Shown piece after piece: positions 1 through 9,879 of a DNA stretch of 64,000 nt. The translations under genes were made by a program, and so were the position numbers. This DNA is from Prosapia bicincta (taxonomy: Eukaryota; Arthropoda; Insecta; Hemiptera; Cercopidae). The stretch lies in contig JBAIZL010000001.1 in the NCBI GenBank assembly GCA_036971475.1, positions 135,086,692 through 135,150,691 on the forward strand, in the 5' to 3' direction. Every line of letters starts with the position of its first letter. The stretch's first letter is position 1. Below the pieces are notes generated by a model. It was not told the origin of the DNA. It was given only the letters and a program-made list of their open reading frames with translations, and did no database searches.

Positions 1-773
1 TCGCTTTTATAATATGGATACATAATTGAATCTAAACGATTGGAATGTGATATTCCCAATGCATGTCCTATTTCGTGTATTAAAACATTTAATAGGAAAT
101 GTTTACCTGAACCGCATTTTTTAATATTGTTTTCTAAACACCAATCTGCATCGCTATTTAAATGGATTTCTCGAGTTGATTGGTCTATATGGGGTAAAAA
201 CGCGTGTCCCAGTAAATTGGCGTCAAGTGGATATGAACAATAATTTGGAGATTTTTCAAACGTGTGCCTGGTCCGTTTAAAGGAAAGTAATATATCCGGT
301 TGGACCCTATCTTTCACAAAAACCAAATCGGTATGTTTTTCCCAAGCGTTAAAAGCCTGTCTTGTTAACTCATTTATTTGGGTCGTTGCTAAAACAAAAT
401 GATAGCCCAATACTTTTTTACGCCATTTCACATGATGGAGTTTAAAAGGCAGTATAGAGTCTTTAAGACCACATCGCGGTTTTTTCATAAATTCTAAAGT
501 AGCATTGTCAATTTTACCATTAGTATTTATATTGTATGTCTCTTGAAAGAGATGTAAAGCATCAGTCACAAATGTTGAATTGATGTTCGCCAAACCAATT
601 GATGACGCGTTCAAATATCCAAATTTATGTAAATAACTTACAACAAAATTATAATTCTTATCCGTACAGCTTTTTCCTTTCCCTACGCACACATTAGCAT
701 CAAACAATTCCTCTCTAACAGGATACGTATTTACAAACGCAATAATCACAAAATATATCATTAGAAAAAACAT
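1..773 (-). CDS. Matrix metalloproteinase (matrixin, M10A), 5' part, runs off left edge
   Basis: An uninterrupted frame starts at the ATG at 773-771 and is open for 257 codons to the window edge. Residues 1 to about 17 are a hydrophobic signal peptide. Residues about 36-96 resemble the peptidoglycan-binding-like prodomain. The cysteine switch PRCGLKD is at 99-105, where Cys101 would ligand the zinc in the zymogen; the usual form is PRCGxPD. The catalytic domain follows, with a structural-zinc/calcium stretch containing LLGHAFLPH, the zinc motif HEIGHALGISH at 233-243 (Glu234 catalytic) and a Met-turn SIMYP with Met251. The window ends near the end of the catalytic domain, so a linker, hemopexin domain or membrane anchor cannot be judged. 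The family makes secreted zinc endopeptidases that cut extracellular matrix. No intron interrupts signal, prodomain and catalytic domain, which is unusual for an animal MMP and suggests a retrocopy or a virus-derived gene (inference). No lesion is visible. Confidence 0.93.
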   Translation of the reverse strand, partial: MFFLMIYFVIIAFVNTYPVREELFDANVCVGKGKSCTDKNYNFVVSYLHKFGYLNASSIGLANINSTFVTDALHLFQETYNINTNGKIDNATLEFMKKPRCGLKDSILPFKLHHVKWRKKVLGYHFVLATTQINELTRQAFNAWEKHTDLVFVKDRVQPDILLSFKRTRHTFEKSPNYCSYPLDANLLGHAFLPHIDQSTREIHLNSDADWCLENNIKKCGSGKHFLLNVLIHEIGHALGISHSNRLDSIMYPYYKS

Positions 774-793
774 TCTTGTGTTGAACTCGCGAC

Positions 794-870
794 GTCGTTC
801 AACGAACTGACAAAATATAACGAAATAATTCGTGATAACCAAATTTCAGTCGTTCAACGAACTGACAAAA
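794..870 (-). promoter_or_regulatory. Duplicated 22-bp element upstream of the MMP gene, possible initiators
   Basis: An exact 22-bp sequence occurs at 794-815 and 849-870, a 55-bp period. On the MMP strand each copy contains TTTTGTCAGTTCG, which carries the arthropod initiator-like core TCAGT about 35 and 90 bp before the ATG, followed by the self-complementary CGTTGAACG. A promoter role is inference; no well-placed TATA box is evident. Confidence 0.35.
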
Positions 871-1021
871 AATAACAAAATTTCTCTCTTGACTCTGAAA
901 ACATTCATATCTATTACACACCCAGCGCAATTACTTTGAATGAGTTCCGCGTATCAAATGACGGTTGTTTACAATCGCGACCTTCCCGGACAATTATGCA
1001 ATTGTTTACATTACTAAAGGT

Positions 1022-1154
1022 CAAGGTGATGACGCAATTTACGTATTACACAACGCGATAGACTTGTCTGAACCAGAGAAGTGAGAGGGGGGAGAGCTGG
1101 AGCTCCCCGCACATCCCGCCAAGGAAGGGGCAAGGTGATGACGCAATTTACGTA
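1022..1154. repeat. 24-bp direct repeat pair
   Basis: The same 24 bp, including GGTGATGACGCAATTTACG, occurs at 1022-1045 and 1131-1154. The spacer is GC-rich and contains a G-run and the palindrome GGAGCTCC. I see no gene in 871-1736. Confidence 0.7.
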
Positions 1155-1736
1155 CGCCCGGCAGGACCGGCAAATCCCTTACTACTCCTATCTTCCACAT
1201 TATCCTTCTAAATAAACAATAATTGCAGTTAGTTTTAAAATGCTTCCTAATGATACATTCGTCCTCTTTCACTCCTTCCACTGACTCCGACTTGTGCCGT
1301 ATTAAAGTTACTTGTAAACGGGCCTGCTTAGAACCTTCAGTAATCCTTTACCAAACAGTTTTTAGGCCTATGAAAGATATTTTATCCTTTTGTTAATAAT
1401 AATTATTATGTATTTAATGTAATAATACAATTCAATTCTAATATAGTAAGCCCAGATTGTAAACGTTTAACTGTTTCCGGCATGCGATATTTCTATCAAC
1501 CCTTAGGCAAACATTTTACGCTCCATTTAATAATTCAAATACAGTCCTAAGGGTCTGTATAATACCCCCGCATCGAGTTTACAACACGTTTTATTAGTGT
1601 GATTTGTGGCATTCATAATGCATCTACCTTGTGGGTCGATGTCTTTATACTTTACGCGCCCGCGGTCGACTTTTTATTGTAGTCGTGCTTGCGTTTCTTT
1701 GACTGTGAATATATAACAAAGAGTATATTATATCTC

Positions 1737-2093
1737 ATGTCAGAATCGTTGTGTAAATATAATATTGAGCTGAAGTCCGATACTGAATTAAATACCGTCT
1801 TAGTAGATATAGGGTAGAAAAACTTTAAAGACGAACGGAATAAATTTAGAAATGTTAGAAAACTGTACGAAAATTGTAAGAATGATCAAATTGTATACAA
1901 GAGCAAATAGTATCAAAAACTGAAGATATTGAGAAAATCATAATGTGTAAATAGGAGGCTAACGGTAAAAATTTAAATTCTTCAGCAACAAACGAGTGTA
2001 CAGGAAATCCCAAGTGTAGAAGACAATTTAACAAAAGCTAAAGAGAAGAATCAGAAACTGCAAGAAAACAATAAAACGATTAACAAGAAATAA
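1737..2093 (+). pseudogene. Decayed lysine-rich coiled-coil reading frame
   Basis: One frame from the ATG at 1737 to the TAA at 2091 spans 118 codons with four in-frame stops (TAG, TAG, TAA, TAA). The text is otherwise protein-like: acidic/lysine-rich and helix-favouring, with stretches such as SESLCKYNIELKSDTELN and EDNLTKAKEKNQKLQENN that fit a heptad coiled coil. Insect retroelement ORF1 proteins often carry such a coiled coil, so a transposon ORF1 relic is possible, but I do not recognise the family. The 3' part is duplicated downstream with a frameshift. AT-rich DNA can mimic lysine-rich helix by chance, so confidence is low. Confidence 0.4.
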
Positions 2094-2583
2094 TTGAATA
2101 AAATAATTTTAATGAACCCCCAGATAGTACTTTAAATTAAATTCAATAATTTACCGGTTTTTGAGTCATTTTTGGTTACAGCTAATTAAAACATTTTACG
2201 ATATTAATTTTTTAGGTATTTTTCAACTCTTTTAATGAAGGATGTTCACTATAGCAGTTTAATATATCATTGACTGAGTACTGAGTGAACAGGTACTCGA
2301 GCAAGTGAACAGGATATCCCAACTGTGGTAGAAAATTTCACAAAAGCTAAAGAAGAAGGATCAGAAAGTGCAAGAAAACCATAAAACAATTGACAAGAAA
2401 TAATTTAAAACAATAACTGTATAAACCCCCAGATAGTATTTTAAATTCAATAATTTCCCAGTTTTTGAGTCTTTTTCGCTACCGCTAATTAAAAAATTTT
2501 ACGATTTTGATTTTTTAGGTTTTTTTCAACTATTTTAATGAAGGATTTTCAATATAGCAGTTTAAAATATCATCGGCTGAGTA
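1994..2583. repeat. Diverged tandem duplication, about 285-bp unit, two copies
   Basis: Copy 1 is about 1994-2281 and copy 2 about 2304-2583. They share, in order, an ACAGGA(A/T)ATCCCAA start, an ACAAAAGCTAAAG block, ACCCCCAGATAGTA, a TTTTTGAGTC block and an AATGAAGGAT block ending at GAGTACTG. Copy 2 carries small indels. The duplication contains the last third of the coiled-coil pseudogene. Confidence 0.8.
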
Positions 2584-2589
2584 CTGCAA

Positions 2590-4065
2590 AAAAACTTGTC
2601 AAATGACTCGATTTAATTACCTATAATGCACTAGCTGGGGCTCAATATTTTTTCAATTTGCATTTTAGGCCTACTTACCTACCACAAAGTAACGTTTACC
2701 ACGGTAGGGGCCTATAGGGTTTCGAAAAAAACATTACTTTTTTACCCACCCTAATACGCAATCATAATGTCGCAGTCATACTGAAGCGGCGTTGATGTGA
2801 TTGGATGTACCATGTCCAACTGAACAAATCCATCTCGGGTTTTGAATAGTCTGAGGGATTATTGTACGAGACATTATTACTTTTGAGCAACGGCAGGGCT
2901 ACCAATATTCTTTCAGACCGATTAGCTTGTGTTAGAAAATTCTATAATTTTTTTATCCCAATCTATCCTAACCAGATATTTTGTAGCTCCATTTTAATTT
3001 AGCATAAAATTGTGCTTTCTTTACAAAAAAACCATACGTTTATGAAGCTATTTGTGTGCAGGGAAGCTGTTTTTCAAATTATTTTAAAAATTTAAAATTT
3101 TTTAGACGTAAGAGTTTTAATATTTTACGAGTGACTTTTCCAGGAATTTTCTAAATTATCTGTGACTTCTGAGATCCATATAAATCCTAAAATATCTGCT
3201 CAAGTGAAGGTGGTTTTCGTTACAACAATCATATTATAATTTGTAATCGCGAGAAACCGATTCGAGGATTGGCTTATTCCAGGAACTGGGGCAAAAGCTT
3301 TACATGTCTGACTTTTTTTTAAAACATTATTCAACATTAACAATTGCAACTAGATGATGTACAGAAAGAAGTTCCTTTAACACATTTAAAAATAACCTAT
3401 ATACAAATTGTGTTAAAACCTTGTTTGAATATTAGGCAGATCTTAAAATGTAGAATTTTTACAAAACTGTAATAAATAGGCCTATTATTACATTAGTCGT
3501 CTTTCGAGACGACCTCAATGTTTGGGTGAACAGTACTATTTACGTTTTGAAAATGGAGTCACTCCGAAACGCGTTAACAGAGTTGAATATTGTAATATTA
3601 GGGAACACAGAAAACTGTACTTAAATATACAGAAATATTCCTAACAGAAATGAAAATGAGGATATTAAGAGTTTCAATTATTATGAATATTATACTTTAT
3701 ATTACCTTATGGTGATAAAGAAGAGCTTTGGGAATATAGAGGCAATCGATATACCTTTACAGTCAAAAAGGAATTGCATATTCAAGTTCGAAAACATTTA
3801 GTATCACTTTAATTTATTGATCTAATATTTCTTAATAATTTCTCCGATACTGTTGTAACATATCTAAAACTGTTTTTTTAAAAATAATTTAATTACTGAC
3901 TAGTTAACTCCTCCCCCTCCCTTTAACCATTTGGTGTCGCGCTGATCAGTACAAACTTGCCTCCTTCACGATAGCGTATCCCAGTTCCGAGCAGATGTTT
4001 TAAATAGCATCCATAACTCCACTTTCACATAGCCGGCAATTTGGCGAAGACATTAGGCCTATAGC
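2590..4065. other. No gene seen
   Basis: AT-rich sequence with homopolymer runs. No supported reading frame, RNA gene or repeat array was found. The 8-mer TAGGCCTA or close variants occurs several times. Confidence 0.5.
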
Positions 4066-4066
4066 T

Positions 4067-4795
4067 AGTGATGCAAGTGATGAAACTCTCTTGGGAACGA
4101 CAGGGACAAAGAGAAAGTTTAATAACTGCTCAGAACAACAATACTCTCAGTGCGTTCCATTTCTTTTGTGGTCTTTTCAAAAAAAATTCTGTTTGTTTTT
4201 GTTACTGTCCTCGGGATATCTAGGTCATCATTGTCACACAACAGGTCAGCATGTAAATAAATTTACAACATGTCGATTTACACTGTTGATAAAACAGTGA
4301 CACACAGCCAGAGCAGGAAAGTTATTAGATTCTATAGTAAATGATTAATGTTCGGCGGTTGGGTAGTACAACAGTAGCCAACCCATAAGCGTTCCCTCAA
4401 ACTGCTTCCTCCCTAATGTTCGGCGGTTGGGTAGTACAACAGTAGCCAACCCATAAGCGTTCCCTCAAACTGCTTCCTACCTAATGTTCGGCGGTTGAGT
4501 AGTACAACGATAGCCAACCCATAAGCGTTCCCTGAAACTGTTACATCCCTAATGTTCGGCGTTTGGGTAGTACAACGATAGCCAACCCATAAGCGTTCCC
4601 TGAAACTGCTACCTCCCTAATGTTCGGCGGTTGGGTAGTACAGCAATAGCCAACCCATAAGCGTTCCCTCAAACTGCTAACTCCCTAATGTTCGGTGGTT
4701 GGGTAGTACAACGATAGCCAACCCATAAGCATTCCCTCAAACTGCTACCTCCCATCCTATCCGCAGAGAGAGTTTCGTCACTCGCATCACTAACA
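4067..4795. repeat. Inverted-repeat pair flanking a 68-bp tandem array
   Basis: About 27 bp at 4070-4096 (AGTGATGCAAGTGATGAAAC and onward) reappears inverted at about 4766-4793 with two or three mismatches. The pair encloses the 68-bp array and a short unique segment. It could be the ends of a small non-autonomous DNA element, but no target-site duplication is clear. Confidence 0.5.
4346..4753. repeat. Tandem array, 68-bp unit, six copies
   Basis: Unit starts at TAATGTTCGG fall at 4346, 4414, 4482, 4550, 4618 and 4686, exactly 68 bp apart. Each unit holds an imperfect hairpin, GGTTGGGTAGTAC facing GTAGCCAACCC. Copies differ by a few substitutions. Confidence 0.95.
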
Positions 4796-6140
4796 TATAC
4801 TCCGACTCGGCGTACAGTGCACGAATGTAATCGTGTACACGCAGTTGCTATGTAATCGTGGTCTGTTTTCATGCTCAAAGTGGCAACATTTCCTTAAAGA
4901 CGATAATTTCCTGTGTTGCTCACTAAGCCGTCAATTGCACATTTTTTATGCCTAAAATTATAGTCTTCTCTCGAACCAAAACAATAGTTTCAGGACAAAA
5001 ATGTCTTGTCCATGAGAGCACAACAAAACTCGTCTTATTCAAATGTTTTAGTAGACAAACAAATAGGATTTTAATATTAGTGATCTCAGGTCTTGCAATG
5101 TGTAGAAATACCGACTAAACATGCTAGTTTTCCTAAATATCTCCTCAAGTATTCTTTTACATGAAAACTTCTGATATTTGTCTAGCAAGATAATTTCATT
5201 TGCTTACGTTATCTTCTTGTACTGTAACTGGAGATCGATCAAACTGATTACTTGTGCAATGTATTAGAGCAGTTTCGTGTTCAATTGCCACTGGTGAAGT
5301 GAAGAGGGTTGGGGGTCGATAGGATAGGAGAAGAGTTTCACACAGTTCTGGAGGTTAACAGGATCGTTGCTAATTCGTGGGGGAAGTATAACTACAAATT
5401 CAATGTAATAACAAAATTTATGCGTGCGCGATTAAAAGGAAATTCAAAATGTCAGCTTATCCGATAAAAATGAGTACTTAGGATTAATAATGAGTGATCA
5501 AAGTATAGAGGAGTACACATTTCCTTCATTGCATTATACGGTATGACGCTTCCTTTGCCTTTGTCTATTATTATTATTATTTTATTATTATATTATTGTT
5601 ATTGTAATAAGTTTAGTTTTGTAACAAGAATCCCAGCCGAACTAGAACTTTGCAGCAAGTTTAAACTCATGCATAATATGTTTACATTATTTCGTATGTA
5701 TTTCAGATAACTTTGCCTAAACTAGCGTTGTGTTTTATCTCACTGTTAAAGTTTCTCCCGTCTTTACATAAATAACTTAACTCCTGAGCAAACCCGACGC
5801 CAGCTGTGTTTTGACTAAGCTGCTGTTATTTAGTCCCTTCCCCCGTCTTCGTCAGGTGCAATAATAAATGGCAGAGTTCAACATGGCAAATAAACCCAAA
5901 TGAAAAATTAAAATGTTATAAGCTGGCAAAAGTACTTTTCTTAAATTTAAGTTCGTATGCGTAAGCATGTGCATGCGGGTGTCAGCAAGGGCGATAATAT
6001 TTGGATGCTTTGTTGCTTAATATTTTAATGTGGGCTAGATTGTTTCACTTTTCGTAAATTAAGCAAACATACAGCTAATTTTATATTAAATAACATTATA
6101 AACAAAAGACAAAATAGGCTATGACTCACAATTATAAAAA
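4796..6140. other. No gene seen
   Basis: AT-rich, with a short ATT/TTA microsatellite near 5567-5605. No convincing coding frame or RNA gene was identified. Confidence 0.5.
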
Positions 6141-6146
6141 CCTTAT

Positions 6147-6191
6147 TATCAGACGCGTTTCAAAGACAACATGTCATCATCTTCAGTGATG
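6147..6191 (-). ncRNA. Hammerhead ribozyme, type D (isolated PLE terminal-repeat relic)
   Basis: Read on the minus strand: stem I 5' strand ATCA (6190-6187), core CTGAAGA (6186-6180), one extra T, stem II GATGAC/GTCTTT with one mismatch, GAAA, palindromic stem III ACGCGT (6158-6153), then C as the cleavage nucleotide (6152) and stem I 3' strand TGAT (6151-6148). All catalytic core positions are present. Stem III has no real loop as a monomer, so two RNAs would have to pair. The sequence differs from the ribozymes in the adjacent foldback, so it is a separate family. Confidence 0.72.
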
Positions 6192-6415
6192 TTACACAAT
6201 TGAAACTTAATTGAAAAAACTGAACATAACCTATAATGTTTTAACATAAGTAAGAACCGGATCTGGGCATTGCCAAATTTACAATCACGTCTACTAATAT
6301 ATTTAAACAATATCAAGAGCACAGTGGTACAATATACTACAATAAAAATATTGAAAAGAACCCCAATACCACAAAAATAATCAAACATAACAAATAAAAC
6401 AAGTTACTTAATATT

Positions 6416-6466
6416 AAACCCTTATGTACATTTCGATGACCATGTCATCATCATCAGAGGGTCTTG
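6416..6466 (-). ncRNA. Hammerhead ribozyme, type C, left arm of foldback
   Basis: Identical in its core to the right-arm copy but on the opposite strand, the same strand as the neighbouring PLE reading frames: stem I ACCCT/AGGGT, core CTGATGA, one extra T, stem II GATGAC-ATG-GTCATC, GAAA, and stem III within the palindrome ATGTACAT. Confidence 0.82.
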
Positions 6467-6573
6467 TTACAAAATACAATCTAGCACACAAGAAGTTACA
6501 AACTAGAATGATCTTCTAGTTGAACTATCATTCTAGTTTGTAACTTCTTGTGTGCTAGATTGTATTTTGTAAC

Positions 6574-6624
6574 AAGACCCTCTGATGATGATGACATGGT
6601 CATCGAAATGTACATAAGGGTTTA
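6574..6624 (+). ncRNA. Hammerhead ribozyme, type C, right arm of foldback
   Basis: Stem I 5' strand ACCCT at 6577-6581 pairs with AGGGT at 6617-6621. The core CTGATGA is 6582-6588, followed by one extra T. Stem II is GATGAC/GTCATC with an ATG loop. GAAA is 6605-6608, and stem III ATG/CAT closes a 2-nt loop at 6608-6615. The predicted cleavage site is after A6616. The ATGTACAT palindrome also permits dimer formation. PLEs are known to encode minimal hammerheads in their terminal repeats; activity here is predicted, not shown. Confidence 0.82.
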
Positions 6625-6833
6625 ATCTTAAGTAACTTGTTTTATTTGTTATTTTTGATTATTTTTGTGGTATTGGGGTTCTTTTCAATATTTTTATTGT
6701 AATATATTTACATTGAACAACATATGATAGTTACAAATATTTAATTTTGATGAACCTATAAAATTAATAAAACGCAATAATAACAAAATAAGTAAAATAG
6801 TTTTAAAAAGTTAAGATTTAACTTTAAATTAAT

Positions 6834-7868
6834 TTACAATATTATTAAATTTTGAATTGGTCGTAATTTTTTATTAACAATTTTATTTTTATTTCTATTT
6901 TTAAATAAAGTTGCCCATGCATCTAATTCATTAAAATGTATCACATTTTTTAAAAGGACAACATTTTTACTTTTAAACATGTGTTTTGCGTCCAAACAAT
7001 GCTTTGCCATAGCATACTTTTCAGGCCTATTATATTTAAAATGGGGAAAATGTTCTTTCGCTCTAACTTGTAGGTCTGTGTTTCTTTTTATTTGTCTAAT
7101 ATATTTCATCTGACATATTTCACACTGCAAACTATAAATTCCGATTTTTTAAATTTTTTATTGTATCTTTCTGGTTCCCTAGTAGACGTATCAGGTTAAT
7201 TCTTGTAACTAACGTTACTTTTACGTTACTGTTTTTCTCCAAAGCTTTTTTAGCCAAGTTAGATATAAATGGATGATAAGCTAATCTAGTCCATTTTCTT
7301 TCCTTTCTATTTTTTACTAAAGTACATCTCGAAATATTAATTTTCGTCCATTTCACTTGTCATGGATGTTAACTATCAACGACTCATTATATCCTTTAAA
7401 CTTAGCTACACCATAAATATAATCTATTTTTTTTATAAAATCTTCTTTCGAAAGAGATAGAGTACTTAATCTATGTATTATAAATTGAAAAGCGGCTCTC
7501 TGATGTGCTTCAGTATGAAAGGATTCTTTAGTTAGGATTCTCTATTTGTATGTGAAGGTTTTATATGTATATTAAATATAAAATTGTTATTATTTCTAGA
7601 GACCAGGACATCTAAAAACGGTAAACTGCCATCATTTTCAATTTCTACGATGAAAGTTATGTTTTTATGAAAACTTTTAAGTTCGTTGCAAAAATCATCT
7701 ATGCTGTGGTTTTTATTAAATACTATCATCAACATAACGTGTTCACACTCTAGGAAAATAGGCCAGCTTCTCTTTAACTTTCATTTCAAAATATCCCATA
7801 ATAAAGTCGCCAAGAAACTTGATAATGGATTCCCCATAGTGGTACCATCATTTTGTGCATTGTTTGAA
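6834..7868 (-). mobile_element. Penelope-like element (family C): broken RT and GIY-YIG coding region
   Basis: Minus-strand frames read in order. Near 7860-7800 is an RT block with TTMGNPLSSFLG. Near 7740-7725 is the catalytic YVDD, with a frameshift immediately after it. At 7735-7532 the RT continues with IENDGSLPFLDVLVSR and a KPSHTN motif. At about 7530-7357 is thumb-like sequence with AAFQFIIHRLS. At 7356-7132 is a connector. At 7130-6834 is a GIY-YIG nuclease, with GIYSLQCEICQMKYIRQ (the usual YIG reads YIR) and a trailing domain to the stop at 6834. PLEs reverse-transcribe into cut chromosomal ends using this nuclease. The 5' part is missing beyond about 7870, and several frameshifts make it inactive. 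The foldback with two hammerheads follows on the 3' side. Confidence 0.9.
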
Positions 7869-7869
7869 T

Positions 7870-9870
7870 AACATTGATTAAAACAAATAAAAAATTAGAA
7901 ATGAAAATTTATTATGTAAGCAGGCAAATAATTAACAGCACAAAAAATAATGAAGTATTATAAAATAAATAGAACTTTCCAAATATAAACTTCTATACAG
8001 ATCTCACCCGTTTAGAGAGCTACAATAATGAATATAGCTGCCAACTAGATCTTCAGCTCTACCATCTTAAAGCGTTGCTTACTTTACGTTTTATATTTGA
8101 AAATCCTTAAACGTTTATACCATTCTAAACACAGCATTTACCTTGCATTCGTCTCAACTATAAAGCAAAAAGAAATACAACGAGAGGCAAGACAGTTGCG
8201 TGCAGTAGTCTGAAGTCACGTAGAAGCCTCTTTGAGACTGTTCTTTACTTATCGATCACCTTTTGTCTTTTTTTCTTGGGAACTAATAACGCAAACATTT
8301 CACAAAAATTATCTGATATGGAAGAGTTATCTGAATAAAAATTATTTTGTAATAAAATTTTCAAAATTATTTTTTATAAAAAAATATTTAGTAGTTGAGA
8401 AATGTAAAATAAGAGAATTAAATTATTTATTTAGGTTTTTACTGCTTCTTGTCTTTTATTAATCCCCGGTTATGTGTGTATAAGTATAAAGAAAAATTCC
8501 CGATACATATTTTATATTATTAAAAAATCCAGTTGTTAAAAGCGCCCAGTTTTACCAGTGTTTTTAAATTATAAACAAAAAACAAAATTTACCTTATGCA
8601 CCAAAATAAACAGTACAGTAACTGAATCAGCTGTAGTGGAATGACAATGTCGGTCATTCTTGGTCGTTTTATAGCAGACCTCAGGAGATTTTGCTGTACC
8701 CGAAATCTTTTCGTTCACAAGATTGCCCAACCAGCCACACTACCATAAAAAGCTATGCAACCCCCTCATCTCCTTTAGAACAAACTTCCCTTGCCCAGCC
8801 CCCTCCCCCGATCTTACACCACTTGACCCCCTACGTCTGGGAAATGATGAAGGAGAAAATTTTCAATGATGACCACCATCGTCCAACTACAGGGAAAAAT
8901 AACCATATGCATTACGAGCATGAAACAACCTGTCTTTACCAAAATGATGCAAACCTTCAATAACGATACGAGTGTTGCCTCACATTGAACGCAGGTCATT
9001 AAGAACATGTTTATACCCAAGTGTAACCGATTTAGCATCTTCTTACTTCCATGCGTTTGTAAAATTATGTAAACAAAATAAAATGGAGTAAAATAAAAAC
9101 TTACAACTGCTTCAGTACTGATTATTTTGGCTTCAGTACAACATATTAGAACGTCGCGAAATGTCAGGGAGATGGAGACAGCATCTGCCTCTATATTTAG
9201 TGCCACCCTTTAAAAGGTGACAGTTTATCGAGAATGGCTGTAGAAGGAGAAGTAATTTGGCCTTGACATGGTAAACAGGTGGCGCATTGCTTGTACGCTT
9301 GCTAATGTAGTGGCGTGTAGTGATCTTATTAGCCCGTGTTTACATATACCTACTTATGGATATTGACTTTAGAAAAGGAGGTCATGTTACATTGTTAGCG
9401 TACGTGCTCTTTGAGCTTCTTGCAACGTTCTGGTGAAAAATCAGTAAGGGTTGAAACACATTCCGGAGATAGTTTTATTAAAAAAATTAGTGTTTGCTTT
9501 CATATTAACTTATATAAATACCTTATTTACAATTATATTGACTAGATATTGCTTTAAAGTTTTAAACTATTCTGTCACCGCCAAAGAGGAATATATCGAA
9601 CTATTTACAAAAGAGGATAACAATTATCCTGCACTAGGATAGGGGGACACATTTATGCTCTGCATGAGCAAGGAAGATTTTTCTGTACTCCATACCGGGA
9701 TATTTGTGAGGAGTCTGGGTCCTAATTCCTCAAAGAAACGTGGGAGATATATTACAGGTAGAGGTGTAATACCCGTCTAGCGCTAGGTAAAGAAAGAATA
9801 GTGACACAAGTAAGTTAGATAGGTTCTCTAATTTCTTCGGGAGCAATAGACAGATACTTATCATCCGCCC
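7870..9870. other. No recognised gene
   Basis: AT-rich apart from a C-rich stretch at about 8750-8840. Overlapping frames of 90 and 130 codons on opposite strands at 8691-9206 show no recognisable motif and are probably chance. Confidence 0.4.
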
Positions 9871-9879
9871 TCTGGTTGC

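Larger units (their letters stand above)
6331..6708. repeat. Long foldback: two 182-bp arms with a 14-bp loop
   Basis: The left arm 6331-6512 is the near-perfect reverse complement of the right arm 6527-6708; the loop 6513-6526 is CTTCTAGTTGAACT. Only a few mismatches and small indels are visible. Each arm carries one hammerhead. It sits directly 3' of the minus-strand PLE coding relic (stop at 6834), so it reads as two PLE terminal repeats (pLTRs) joined head to head. Confidence 0.95.

Noticed and set aside
4346..4753. CRISPR-like array
   Set aside because: The whole 68-bp unit is repeated with no unique spacers, and there is no cas context in a eukaryotic region; the same reasoning applies to the other arrays.
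8691..9206. Overlapping 90- and 130-codon frames on opposite strands
   Set aside because: No recognisable domain, no start context and mutually exclusive strands; most likely chance.
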